From Alistipes sp. (GTDB taxonomy: Bacteria; Bacteroidota; Bacteroidia; Bacteroidales; Rikenellaceae): a DNA stretch of 5,485 nt. The position numbers were made by a program, and so were the translations under genes. How positions within the stretch are numbered: the first letter of the stretch is position 1; each line of letters starts with the position of its first letter. The DNA is taken from positions 1-5,485 of the forward strand of contig JAQUZZ010000121.1 in NCBI GenBank assembly GCA_028691095.1, read 5' to 3'. The notes under the pieces were generated by a model, which ran no database searches, had not been told where the DNA came from, and saw only the letters and a list, made by a program, of their open reading frames with translations. This document shows, in pieces, positions 1-5,485 of the stretch.

Positions 1-2
1 GT

Positions 3-1286
3 ATCGGAGCAAACGAGATCGGAGCCATCGAGCAGAAGTTTGTGATGAAGAACCTGAGTGCCGATCCTGCGACGGCCACTCCGGAGAAGCCCGCGACGGC
101 TGCGTCGAGTGCAAAACCCGCTGGCAAGCAGGTCGCCAATCTGATTTATAACGCTTATTTCAAAGAGAACCTCGCCCCGGAGGATTACAAAGCCCTGCGT
201 CAGGCACAGGAGTGGGAGCGCATTGTGCCCTCTCTGTTGCAACTTTATAGTGCCAATTATCAACGACTCGACTCCTTGTCACGCATCTATGACACCACGG
301 CTCAGCGATCGTTGGCAGAGGAGTGTTACGAGAAGCTCGGTACCTTGCAGCGACTCAATGGCGCGTTAGACGACTCCATCGGTCATGTGTGGAGTGCAAT
401 TTTTGACAGCAAGAGTTTCGCCTACAACTATTTGTTGGATAAGATGGGGAAGAGCGATCGTTTGAAACAATTCGAGGAGCAATTCCGCACGACGCGGCAA
501 CATATCGCGGAAAAGAGCGATAGTGTGGTCTCGCTGAATGTCTACGGCTATCCGGCCAACAAAGCGTTGGTGCTGGGCTATGAGCAGACTTTGGCCACGG
601 AGTTGGGGTATGCGGCAGCTCAGGATTCGTTGAAAAAGCAGATTGCAGCGGTGCGTCAGTTGCATTACGACCTTCCGGCACTCAACATTGAGGAGCGGAA
701 TTTTATTGTTTATGGAGATATCGTCCGCAATACGGGCGTGAAATACGGTGCATCGAACCCGATTCCCGAATTGGAGGTGTGTCGTCAGGGTACGGTCTAT
801 CGCGTGATGGTGGGCTCTTTTACCCAGAAACAGGCGGTTTCCATCTTCCGCGGGGTCTCTCCGCTCTGTTATGAGAAGGGAGAGGACGGACGCTATCGCT
901 ACTATGCAGGAGCCTATCACGAAGAGTCACAGGTACAAGATGCCGTGGAGCAAATGCGAGGCTACGGCTTCCGCAAACCCGAAGCGGTGGTGTGGCGAAA
1001 CGGAATTTTTGAGAAGCTGGGGGATGGGGATGCAGAGAGCAGTGAGAGCGGGCCGCTCTATCGTGTGGAGATCAGTGGGCAGGGCGAGAACATCAACCCC
1101 GACCTCAAAGCCCTCACCGCACAACAGGCGGCTGAGAAGGAGTTGACGCGTGTGGCCGATGCAGAGGGGAATTACCTCTATTCGATCGGTAACTTCTCTT
1201 CTCGACAAAGCGCCGAAGAGCTGGCCACAGCACTCAATGCGGTGATCGAAGGGTGTGCCTTGGTGCGTGAGTTGCCTCGGGAATAG
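3..1286 (+). CDS. SPOR-like domain protein, 5'-truncated by the window edge
   Basis: I recognise the C-terminal part as SPOR-like but cannot name the gene. The frame is open to the first bases of the window: 13 codons precede the GTG at 42 and the ATG at 45, with no stop. I therefore treat it as a partial gene with its start upstream. Counting from GTG 42, residues about 5-30 are an Ala/Pro/Thr/Lys-rich linker (with the near repeat PATATPEK/PATAA). Residues about 32-235 are charged and probably alpha-helical. Residues about 252-325 form a SPOR-like unit starting VYRVMVGSF and containing YYAGAY and MRGYGF. Residues about 339-414 form a second, more divergent unit starting LYRVEIS and containing LYSIGNFSSRQSAEELA. 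SPOR domains usually bind denuded glycan strands of peptidoglycan, so an envelope location is likely but not shown, because any signal peptide lies outside the window. The stop is TAG at 1284-1286, and 233 bases separate it from the next gene. The domain call is fairly firm; the biological role is unknown. Confidence 0.8.
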   Translation: MGANEIGAIEQKFVMKNLSADPATATPEKPATAASSAKPAGKQVANLIYNAYFKENLAPEDYKALRQAQEWERIVPSLLQLYSANYQRLDSLSRIYDTTAQRSLAEECYEKLGTLQRLNGALDDSIGHVWSAIFDSKSFAYNYLLDKMGKSDRLKQFEEQFRTTRQHIAEKSDSVVSLNVYGYPANKALVLGYEQTLATELGYAAAQDSLKKQIAAVRQLHYDLPALNIEERNFIVYGDIVRNTGVKYGASNPIPELEVCRQGTVYRVMVGSFTQKQAVSIFRGVSPLCYEKGEDGRYRYYAGAYHEESQVQDAVEQMRGYGFRKPEAVVWRNGIFEKLGDGDAESSESGPLYRVEISGQGENINPDLKALTAQQAAEKELTRVADAEGNYLYSIGNFSSRQSAEELATALNAVIEGCALVRELPRE

Positions 1287-1343
1287 CGGTTTGTTTTGCG
1301 AAAGGATCGAGGGTAGGCTTTCGGTCGAAGGTGGCTATTGAGG

Positions 1344-1376
1344 CGGCATAGGATTGCCGTACTTGACTATTTTCCT
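1344..1376 (+). terminator. Weak terminator candidate after the SPOR-like gene
   Basis: A perfect 5-bp stem (CGGCA at 1344-1348, TGCCG at 1355-1359) encloses a 6-base loop. A G-T pair at 1343/1360 could extend it. A T-rich stretch (CTATTTTCCTT) follows a few bases later, about 58-90 bases after the upstream stop. The stem is short and the T run is not directly attached, so this is only the best candidate in the gap. The same T-rich stretch overlaps the promoter candidate of the next gene. Confidence 0.25.
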
Positions 1377-1388
1377 TATTCTTATTTG
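1363..1388 (+). promoter_or_regulatory. Possible Bacteroidetes-type promoter for the TIM-barrel gene
   Basis: TTG at 1363-1365 and CTTATTTG at 1381-1388 lie in about the arrangement of the Bacteroidetes sigma factor boxes (TTTG near -33, TAnnTTTG near -7). Only the TTTG half of the -7 box matches well, and the spacing is slightly short. Transcription from here would give a leader of roughly 125 bases before the ATG at 1520. It is the best match I see in the 233-base gap, but it is weak. Confidence 0.25.
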
Positions 1389-1413
1389 ACAGTTTCCCTC
1401 GAAGTCATGCCGT

Positions 1414-1434
1414 TCCATGCGTGACGACGCAGGA
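1414..1434 (+). other. Small hairpin in the leader of the TIM-barrel gene
   Basis: TCC-A-TGCGT (1414-1422) can pair with ACGCAGGA (1427-1434) around the loop GACG, leaving A1417 as a single bulge. That gives 8 base pairs. If the promoter candidate just upstream is real, this would be a 5' leader hairpin. A stem this size can also arise by chance, and no known riboswitch pattern is apparent. Confidence 0.25.
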
Positions 1435-1519
1435 CGCGTTCTCTCTATTTACGATCCATTCCCCGTTGATTTACAAGGTGTTTTAGCACGAAAACTCTAA
1501 CCACATAAAACTATAACCT

Positions 1520-2494
1520 ATGAGCAACAAATTATCTGTCATTTTAGGAAACCTGGGGAACACCTGCGATCGTTTCTGTAAGAGTTACAAGAACAATCCC
1601 TCTACCCTGGAGATGTTGGATCAGGCCGTGAAGATTCCCTATGTCGAAGGAATCGAGTTGGTCGGGACGTGGGATATTAGTCCCTCCAATGTCAAGGAGA
1701 TGAAAAAACGCTTCGAGGATTATGGGGTGACCTGTGTTTCGGTCATTCCGGACGTCTTCGGTGACAAGGAGTTCTCGAAAGGAACCCTTACCAGCACCCA
1801 GCCTGCCATCCGCAAAAAGGCATTGGACTACCTGCGTCAGATGAGCGAGGTGGCACTGGAAATGAATTGTGGCATCCTGAATATGTGGATGGCACAGGAC
1901 GGCTATGACTATCTGTTGACCACCGATTACGACCAGGAGCGCGAGTGGCTGCGCGAGGGGACGGCAGCGTTGGCCAAGGAGTTCCCGACGCTGAAATTTG
2001 CGCTGGAGTATAAACCCAAGGAGCCGCGGAACTTCTCCTATCATGCCCGCATGAGCGACACCCTGTTGGCGGCACTGGAGACCGGATGCCCGAATGTAGG
2101 CGTCACGATTGACACCGGACACGGTTTTGTAGCGGGAGAGAACATTGCCGAGGCGGTCGTGCTGGCCAAACGTGCTGGGGATCGCTTGTTCCACATGCAC
2201 TTCAATGACAATCACGGAGCTTGGGACGATGACATGATCGTGGCCAGCGTCCATAGCACCATCTACATCGATCTGATGTATTGGCTCAAGAAGACCGGCT
2301 ATCAGGGCTGGTTGTCGATGGATCAGTATCCCTATCGCGAGAATGCGGTGGATGCCATCACCGAGAGCATCATGTGGGTCAAACGTTTTGCGGAGATCGT
2401 GGACGAAAACTTCAACGAGATCGAAGGATTGGTGAAACTCAACGATGCGGTAGCAACGTCGCGTTTCATGCGCAAGATCCTCTTTGCAAAATAG
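1520..2494 (+). CDS. Sugar isomerase/epimerase-like TIM-barrel protein, L-rhamnose isomerase-like metal site
   Basis: This is a complete 324-residue protein of the xylose isomerase-like TIM-barrel (AP endonuclease 2) superfamily, with no signal peptide, so cytoplasmic. The beta strands alternate with helices in the usual way. Visible candidate metal and catalytic residues are E163 (ALEYKPKEPR), D198 and H201 (TIDTGH), H225/H227 (HMHFND), D236/D238 (WDDDM) and D268 (SMDQYPYREN). The D..H pair, the W-D-x-D after the histidine and a final Asp instead of the Glu usual in D-psicose/D-tagatose 3-epimerases recall L-rhamnose isomerases. As I remember it, E. coli RhaA has WDSDHV at the equivalent place. 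At 324 residues it is much shorter than classical RhaA (about 420), so it is not that orthologue. The tail (about 290-324, ending SRFMRKILFAK) is helical. ATG 1520 is preceded by an A/T-rich leader without Shine-Dalgarno, as is normal for Bacteroidetes. The rhamnosidase downstream supports a role in L-rhamnose or related sugar use, but that substrate is inference. The fold is near certain; the reaction is open. Confidence 0.93.
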   Translation: MSNKLSVILGNLGNTCDRFCKSYKNNPSTLEMLDQAVKIPYVEGIELVGTWDISPSNVKEMKKRFEDYGVTCVSVIPDVFGDKEFSKGTLTSTQPAIRKKALDYLRQMSEVALEMNCGILNMWMAQDGYDYLLTTDYDQEREWLREGTAALAKEFPTLKFALEYKPKEPRNFSYHARMSDTLLAALETGCPNVGVTIDTGHGFVAGENIAEAVVLAKRAGDRLFHMHFNDNHGAWDDDMIVASVHSTIYIDLMYWLKKTGYQGWLSMDQYPYRENAVDAITESIMWVKRFAEIVDENFNEIEGLVKLNDAVATSRFMRKILFAK

Positions 2495-2514
2495 AAACTT
2501 CGCGGTACTTCGCG

Positions 2515-2563
2515 CGGATCGAGACCGCAATCCTCCCACAGGACACGTTTGCACGTCGATCCG
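2515..2563 (+). other. Nested hairpin in the 3' untranslated region
   Basis: Twenty bases after the stop, CGGATCGA (2515-2522) is a perfect 8-bp inverted repeat of TCGATCCG (2556-2563). Nested inside are GCAA (2527-2530) with TTGC (2549-2552), and TCCT (2531-2534) with AGGA (2540-2543) around a CCCAC loop. The result is a three-step extended hairpin with one internal loop and one bulge. It could protect the 3' end of the transcript, or be coincidental. No T run follows, so it is not itself a terminator. Confidence 0.35.
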
Positions 2564-2578
2564 TACAACTTCCGTGAA

Positions 2579-2597
2579 AGGCTCTCTCCCAGAGCCT
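2579..2597 (+). other. Short GC-rich hairpin upstream of the terminator
   Basis: AGGCTCT (2579-2585) pairs perfectly with AGAGCCT (2591-2597) around the 5-base loop CTCCC. No T tract follows directly, so intrinsic termination here is doubtful. It may be an additional 3'-end structure of the TIM-barrel transcript. Confidence 0.4.
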
Positions 2598-2627
2598 ACG
2601 GCGTTTCGATAATCCCTTTTCCTCTTT

Positions 2628-2669
2628 TCCTAACCTCCTCCACACTGTTGGGGGAGGTTGGGATTATTT
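2628..2669 (+). terminator. Strong intrinsic terminator after the TIM-barrel gene
   Basis: Bases 2628-2642 and 2649-2663 form a 15-bp stem: 13 Watson-Crick pairs including the core AACCTCC/GGAGGTT, plus G-T pairs at 2631/2660 and 2639/2652. The loop is the six bases CACTGT. TTATTT follows at once. This is by far the strongest hairpin in the window. Its position, 134 bases after the stop and 158 before the next start, suggests that the isomerase-like gene and the rhamnosidase are separate transcripts. The T tract is short and broken by an A, so read-through is possible. Confidence 0.7.
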
Positions 2670-2673
2670 GAGT

Positions 2674-2711
2674 AGCTGTTTTGATTTGGTAACCCATTAA
2701 AACAGCTTTTG
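2674..2711 (+). promoter_or_regulatory. 9-bp inverted repeat over a possible rhamnosidase promoter
   Basis: AGCTGTTTT (2674-2682) and AAAACAGCT (2699-2707) are perfect inverted repeats 16 bases apart, with a small nested palindrome, GGTAACC, between them. The arms overlap a promoter-like pair: TTTTG at 2679-2683 and, 20 bases on, AGCTTTTG at 2704-2711. The TTTG boxes and the spacing suit the Bacteroidetes consensus, but the leading TA of the -7 box is absent. A repressor or activator site is a reasonable reading. The alternative is a second, AT-rich terminator hairpin, since TTTT occupies 2707-2710. Confidence 0.35.
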
Positions 2712-2750
2712 CGTGTTTCACGAAGGGGGAAACGCACGTTACGTCATACA

Positions 2751-2790
2751 CGCATCGATCATCGGGCATAGACCGTGATGAAATCGTGCG
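2751..2790 (+). promoter_or_regulatory. 40-nt imperfect hairpin in the presumed rhamnosidase leader
   Basis: CGCA-T-CGAT-CATC (2751-2763) can pair with GATG-AA-ATCG-TGCG (2777-2790). This gives 12 base pairs with a single-T bulge and an AA bulge. GGG (2764-2766) may add a few pairs with CC and T at 2773-2776. The structure ends 31 bases before the ATG at 2822. In RNA it could influence translation or decay of the message. In DNA it contains the repeated heptamer CGATCAT (2756-2762 and 2789-2795), which might be a protein site. I recognise no known riboswitch class. Confidence 0.35.
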
Positions 2791-2821
2791 ATCATTCTTT
2801 TGGATTCCTTACTTTGAATTG

Positions 2822-5485
2822 ATGATGAAACAGAACCTATACTTCTGGAGTTTGAGTTTGATGATGGGGATCATCAGCTTGACCGCCTCCGGCAAACAGA
2901 GTCCCACAACCGCACCGCCCACCACGGTGACAGGATTGCGGTGTGAGTACGCGGTCAATCCCATCGGCATGGATATAGCCGACCCACAGTTGAGTTGGAG
3001 GTTGGAGTCTTCCGCACGCGATGTGCGTCAGACGGCCTACCAGATTGTTGTAACGCGGGCTGCTGAGGACGGTTCGACCGAGGAGGTGTGGAACACCGGT
3101 AAGGTGACGTCACCTCTGGCCACCGCAATACCCTATGCCGGAGCGGCCTTGGAGAGCCGAGGCCACTACGACTGGAGGGTGAAGGTGTGGACCAACGACG
3201 GTGCGGAGAGTGCATGGTCGGAGTCGGCATTCTTCGAGATGGCCTTGATGAAGGAGTCGGATTGGTTGCATGAATGGATTGCGTATGCCCCGGGCAATCC
3301 GGGACGGATCATCTACTTCAAGGGCACCTTCTGTCCGCCCCAAGCGGTAAGTCGCGCGCGGCTCTACCTCTCGGGGATCGGATATAATGAGATGACGATC
3401 AATGGACGCAAGGTCGGAGATCATGTGCTGGATCCCGTGCAGAGCAATTACAGCAAACGGATCTACTACTCGACCTATGATGTGACCGAGTACTTGGGCA
3501 AGGAGAATGTGCTGTTGGTGGCTGTGGCTCCGGGGTGGTATGGAATGCCTCGTTTGCGGATGCAGATGGAGGTGACCTGCACCGATGGCTCGAAACATAT
3601 CCTCACGGCCGGACACCTGAGGGCTGTGGCCACAGGGCCTACCATGTATTCGACGATTTTTGATGGAGAGATCTATGACGCGCGGTTGGAGAGTGAGGCG
3701 CTCCATCAACCCTATGTTCCTTCCGGACTCATGGATCGTGTGTGGGGATTGGCGCATAATGCCGACTCACCGGGGGGACACATGGTTTCGCAGAAGTGCG
3801 AACCGATCAAAGTGGTGGATTCGTTGATTCCTCAGAAGATCACCGAGCCGCAAGCGGGGGTATATGTATTCGATACCGAGCAGAACTTGGCCGGGTGGGC
3901 TCAGATTCAGGTGCAAGGAAAACGGGGCGACACCCTCCGTTTGCGCTTTGCCGAGACGCTCTATGCGAATGGATTGGTCAATCAGGAGAACCTGCGCAAC
4001 GCCAAGGCCATGGATACCTATATCTGTAAGGGTGAGGGCGTCGAGTGTTGGGAGCCACGGTTCACGTATCATGGCTTCCGTTACGTGCAGGTCGAAGGGT
4101 TACGCCAGAAACCGCAGGTGGGTATGCTCCGTGTGAAGTGGGTGCGCAATGCGGTGGAACCCACCGGAACCTTCACGTGTAGCAACGAACTATTGAATCG
4201 TATTCATCACATGATCGTATCGACCGAGGCCAGCAACCTGCATGGCGTACCGACGGATTGTCCGCAACGCGATGAACGCATGGGATGGTTGAACGATTTG
4301 ACGGTGCGGATCGAGCAGGCTCTGTACAACTTCGATTTTTCGCGCTTCTATGCGAAATTTTTGGACGATGTCAGCGACACGCAGGATCCCGACGGGACAA
4401 TCACCTGTGTGGCTCCGTATCGTTTCGGGGCACGTCCGGCCGATCCGGTATCGGCCAGCTACCTGCTGTTGGCTTGGAAGAGCTATGAGTTCTATGGCAA
4501 TCGCTCGATCTTGCGCGATCATTATGCCGGAATGCGGGCATGGGTCGATTTCTTGGCGTCGCGTACCGAAAACGGCATTGTCAATTACAGTTATTACGGC
4601 GATTGGTCGCCTCCCACGGCGTTTGCCATGAGCCCCGAATCGGCCGTCTCGAAGGATACACCGGGGAAATTGATGTCCACGGGATACCTCTATTATTGTG
4701 CCTCGATGATTGCGCAGATGGCAGCGGTGCTGGGCAATTCGAGTGATAGCCAAACCTATCGGCAGTTAGCCGATCGCACGGCCGAGGCCTTCAATCGCGA
4801 GTGGTGGAACGAGGAGCAGGGTGGATATGCCACCAACAATCAGGCAGCCAATGCCTTTGCACTCTTTCTGGGCGTTGTGAGCGAAGATCGAATTCCCCGT
4901 GTGGTGAAGAACCTGGCGGAGGATGTGAAGCGTCACGACAACCACCTGACCACCGGAAATCTCTGTACCAAATATCTCTTGGAGATGTTGACACGCTACG
5001 GAGAGAAGGAAACCGCCTATCGTTTGGCAACCCAGACAACCTATCCCAGTGGGGGTTATATGCTGGAGAATGGGGCTACAACCCTCTGGGAACGTTGGGA
5101 GTATGCCACGGGCGATGCGATGAATTCGCACAACCATCCCATGATGGGCTCGGTGGATTCGTGGTTCTACAAATACCTTTTGGGAATCATGCCCGATGTG
5201 GAGCAGCCGGCCTTTGCCCACTTCACGTTGCAACCCTACGTGGTGGAGGATCTCACCTTCGCACGAGGAACGTATCAGACGGTCAAAGGGGTGATCCGCA
5301 GCGATTGGAGCAAGACAAACGGTCAACTGACTTGGCAAGTCTCGATTCCGGCCAATACGACGGCAACGCTCTATGTGCCTACACGCAATTCAGCCTCCCT
5401 GCGCGAGAGTGGCCGTTCGGCACGGAAAGCTCCGGGCTTGACCTTCCTGCGTGAAGAGGGGGAGTGGACGCTCTTTGAGGCAGGA
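2822..5485 (+). CDS. Exported GH78 alpha-L-rhamnosidase, 3'-truncated by the window edge
   Basis: The frame is open from ATG 2822 to the last base: 888 codons and no stop. The C-terminus reads WTLFEAG, close to the usual family end, so probably only a short tail is missing. The enzyme hydrolyses terminal alpha-L-rhamnosides by an inverting mechanism. Residues 1-24 look like a Sec signal peptide (K3, hydrophobic stretch, LTASG) with no lipobox Cys, so periplasmic or outside. Residues about 36-140 are an Ig/FN3-like N-terminal domain (TGLRCEY..., DPQLSWRL). Residues about 160-300 are the rhamnosidase N beta-sandwich (LSGIGYNEMTINGRKVGD). Residues about 344-445 are a second beta domain (FDTEQNLAGWAQI, RFAETLYANG, FTYHGFRYVQVEG). 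The (alpha/alpha)6 catalytic barrel is about 449-795, and the C-terminal beta domain starts near 797. T478-DCPQRDERMGW carries the likely general acid E485, YGDWSPP has D594, TLWERWE carries the likely general base E757, and SHNHPMMGS spans 769-777. No Shine-Dalgarno sequence is seen. ATG 2825 is the alternative start. Linkage specificity cannot be told. Confidence 0.95.
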   Translation, partial: MMKQNLYFWSLSLMMGIISLTASGKQSPTTAPPTTVTGLRCEYAVNPIGMDIADPQLSWRLESSARDVRQTAYQIVVTRAAEDGSTEEVWNTGKVTSPLATAIPYAGAALESRGHYDWRVKVWTNDGAESAWSESAFFEMALMKESDWLHEWIAYAPGNPGRIIYFKGTFCPPQAVSRARLYLSGIGYNEMTINGRKVGDHVLDPVQSNYSKRIYYSTYDVTEYLGKENVLLVAVAPGWYGMPRLRMQMEVTCTDGSKHILTAGHLRAVATGPTMYSTIFDGEIYDARLESEALHQPYVPSGLMDRVWGLAHNADSPGGHMVSQKCEPIKVVDSLIPQKITEPQAGVYVFDTEQNLAGWAQIQVQGKRGDTLRLRFAETLYANGLVNQENLRNAKAMDTYICKGEGVECWEPRFTYHGFRYVQVEGLRQKPQVGMLRVKWVRNAVEPTGTFTCSNELLNRIHHMIVSTEASNLHGVPTDCPQRDERMGWLNDLTVRIEQALYNFDFSRFYAKFLDDVSDTQDPDGTITCVAPYRFGARPADPVSASYLLLAWKSYEFYGNRSILRDHYAGMRAWVDFLASRTENGIVNYSYYGDWSPPTAFAMSPESAVSKDTPGKLMSTGYLYYCASMIAQMAAVLGNSSDSQTYRQLADRTAEAFNREWWNEEQGGYATNNQAANAFALFLGVVSEDRIPRVVKNLAEDVKRHDNHLTTGNLCTKYLLEMLTRYGEKETAYRLATQTTYPSGGYMLENGATTLWERWEYATGDAMNSHNHPMMGSVDSWFYKYLLGIMPDVEQPAFAHFTLQPYVVEDLTFARGTYQTVKGVIRSDWSKTNGQLTWQVSIPANTTATLYVPTRNSASLRESGRSARKAPGLTFLREEGEWTLFEAG

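Noticed and set aside
42..47. GTG 42 or ATG 45 as the true start of the SPOR-like gene
   Set aside because: The frame continues open to the window's edge, and neither codon is followed by a signal peptide, which an envelope protein of this kind would need. The real start is more likely upstream, although an internal start cannot be excluded.
366..920. Minus-strand open frame of 184 codons inside the SPOR-like gene
   Set aside because: It is antisense to a coherent helical-plus-SPOR protein, with no start context or domain of its own.
1480..1495. GTTTT/AAAAC inverted repeat before the TIM-barrel gene, compared with the AGCTGTTTT repeat before the rhamnosidase
   Set aside because: The two share TGTTTT and AAAAC, but the spacers differ (6 versus 16 bases) and the outer bases do not match. 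A shared operator is not supported.
1544..2554. Long minus-strand open frame (336 codons) opposite the TIM-barrel gene
   Set aside because: It lies antisense to a gene with clear family motifs. Its translation is rich in His, Arg and Gln with no recognisable domain, which is typical of a shadow frame in GC-rich coding DNA.
2786..2821. GTG 2786 or TTG 2819 as the rhamnosidase start
   Set aside because: Both are in frame, but starting at 2822 gives a compact signal peptide with an early Lys. The GTG start would put 12 extra residues before it and run translation into the leader hairpin.
3110..3757. Minus-strand open frame of 215 codons inside the rhamnosidase
   Set aside because: It is fully antisense to the GH78 coding frame, whose protein is continuous and domain-complete here. 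The minus-strand product has no recognisable features.
4801..5454. Plus-strand open frame of 217 codons overlapping the end of the rhamnosidase
   Set aside because: It is in a different frame from the GH78 protein, which continues intact through TLWERWE and SHNHPMMG in the correct frame. The alternative product is Gly/Arg/Cys-rich and unrecognisable.

Overview
The window looks like chromosomal DNA from a gut-type Bacteroidales bacterium. A moderately GC-rich, Alistipes-like (Rikenellaceae) source is my best guess, but the genus is inference. The evidence is: a GH78 glycosidase of the kind abundant in Bacteroidetes; start regions with no Shine-Dalgarno sequence and A/T-rich leaders (for example AAAACTATAACCT before the ATG at 1520); TTTG-type promoter-like motifs; and a SPOR-like protein of a style I associate with this phylum. 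All three genes are on the + strand. The minus strand has only shadow frames.

Layout. (1) Positions 3-1286 hold the 3' part of a gene whose start lies upstream of the window. The visible part is an Ala/Pro/Thr linker, a long helical region and two divergent SPOR-like repeats. (2) Positions 1287-1519 are a non-coding leader with weak promoter and hairpin candidates. (3) Positions 1520-2494 are a complete 324-residue cytoplasmic TIM-barrel sugar isomerase/epimerase. Its metal-site motifs resemble those of L-rhamnose isomerases. (4) Positions 2495-2821 are a 327-base gap rich in secondary structure: a nested hairpin just after the stop, a short GC hairpin, a strong 15-bp terminator, a 9-bp inverted repeat over a promoter-like pair of boxes, and a 40-nt imperfect hairpin in the presumed leader of the next gene. 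(5) Positions 2822-5485 are an exported GH78 alpha-L-rhamnosidase. Its frame is open to the last base, so the gene loses its final residues, stop codon and downstream neighbours.

How the genes could work together. The rhamnosidase would release L-rhamnose from plant glycosides or rhamnose-containing polysaccharides in the periplasm or at the cell surface. The TIM-barrel enzyme is a plausible cytoplasmic partner acting on the freed sugar or a related one, although its substrate cannot be proved from sequence. The strong terminator between them argues for separate transcripts, so any co-regulation would act through two promoters. The SPOR-like gene appears unrelated to this pathway.

I found no mobile element, CRISPR array, tRNA, rRNA or defence-type system. 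The observations most worth a second look are the possible non-canonical rhamnose isomerase beside a rhamnosidase and the structured 2495-2821 gap.
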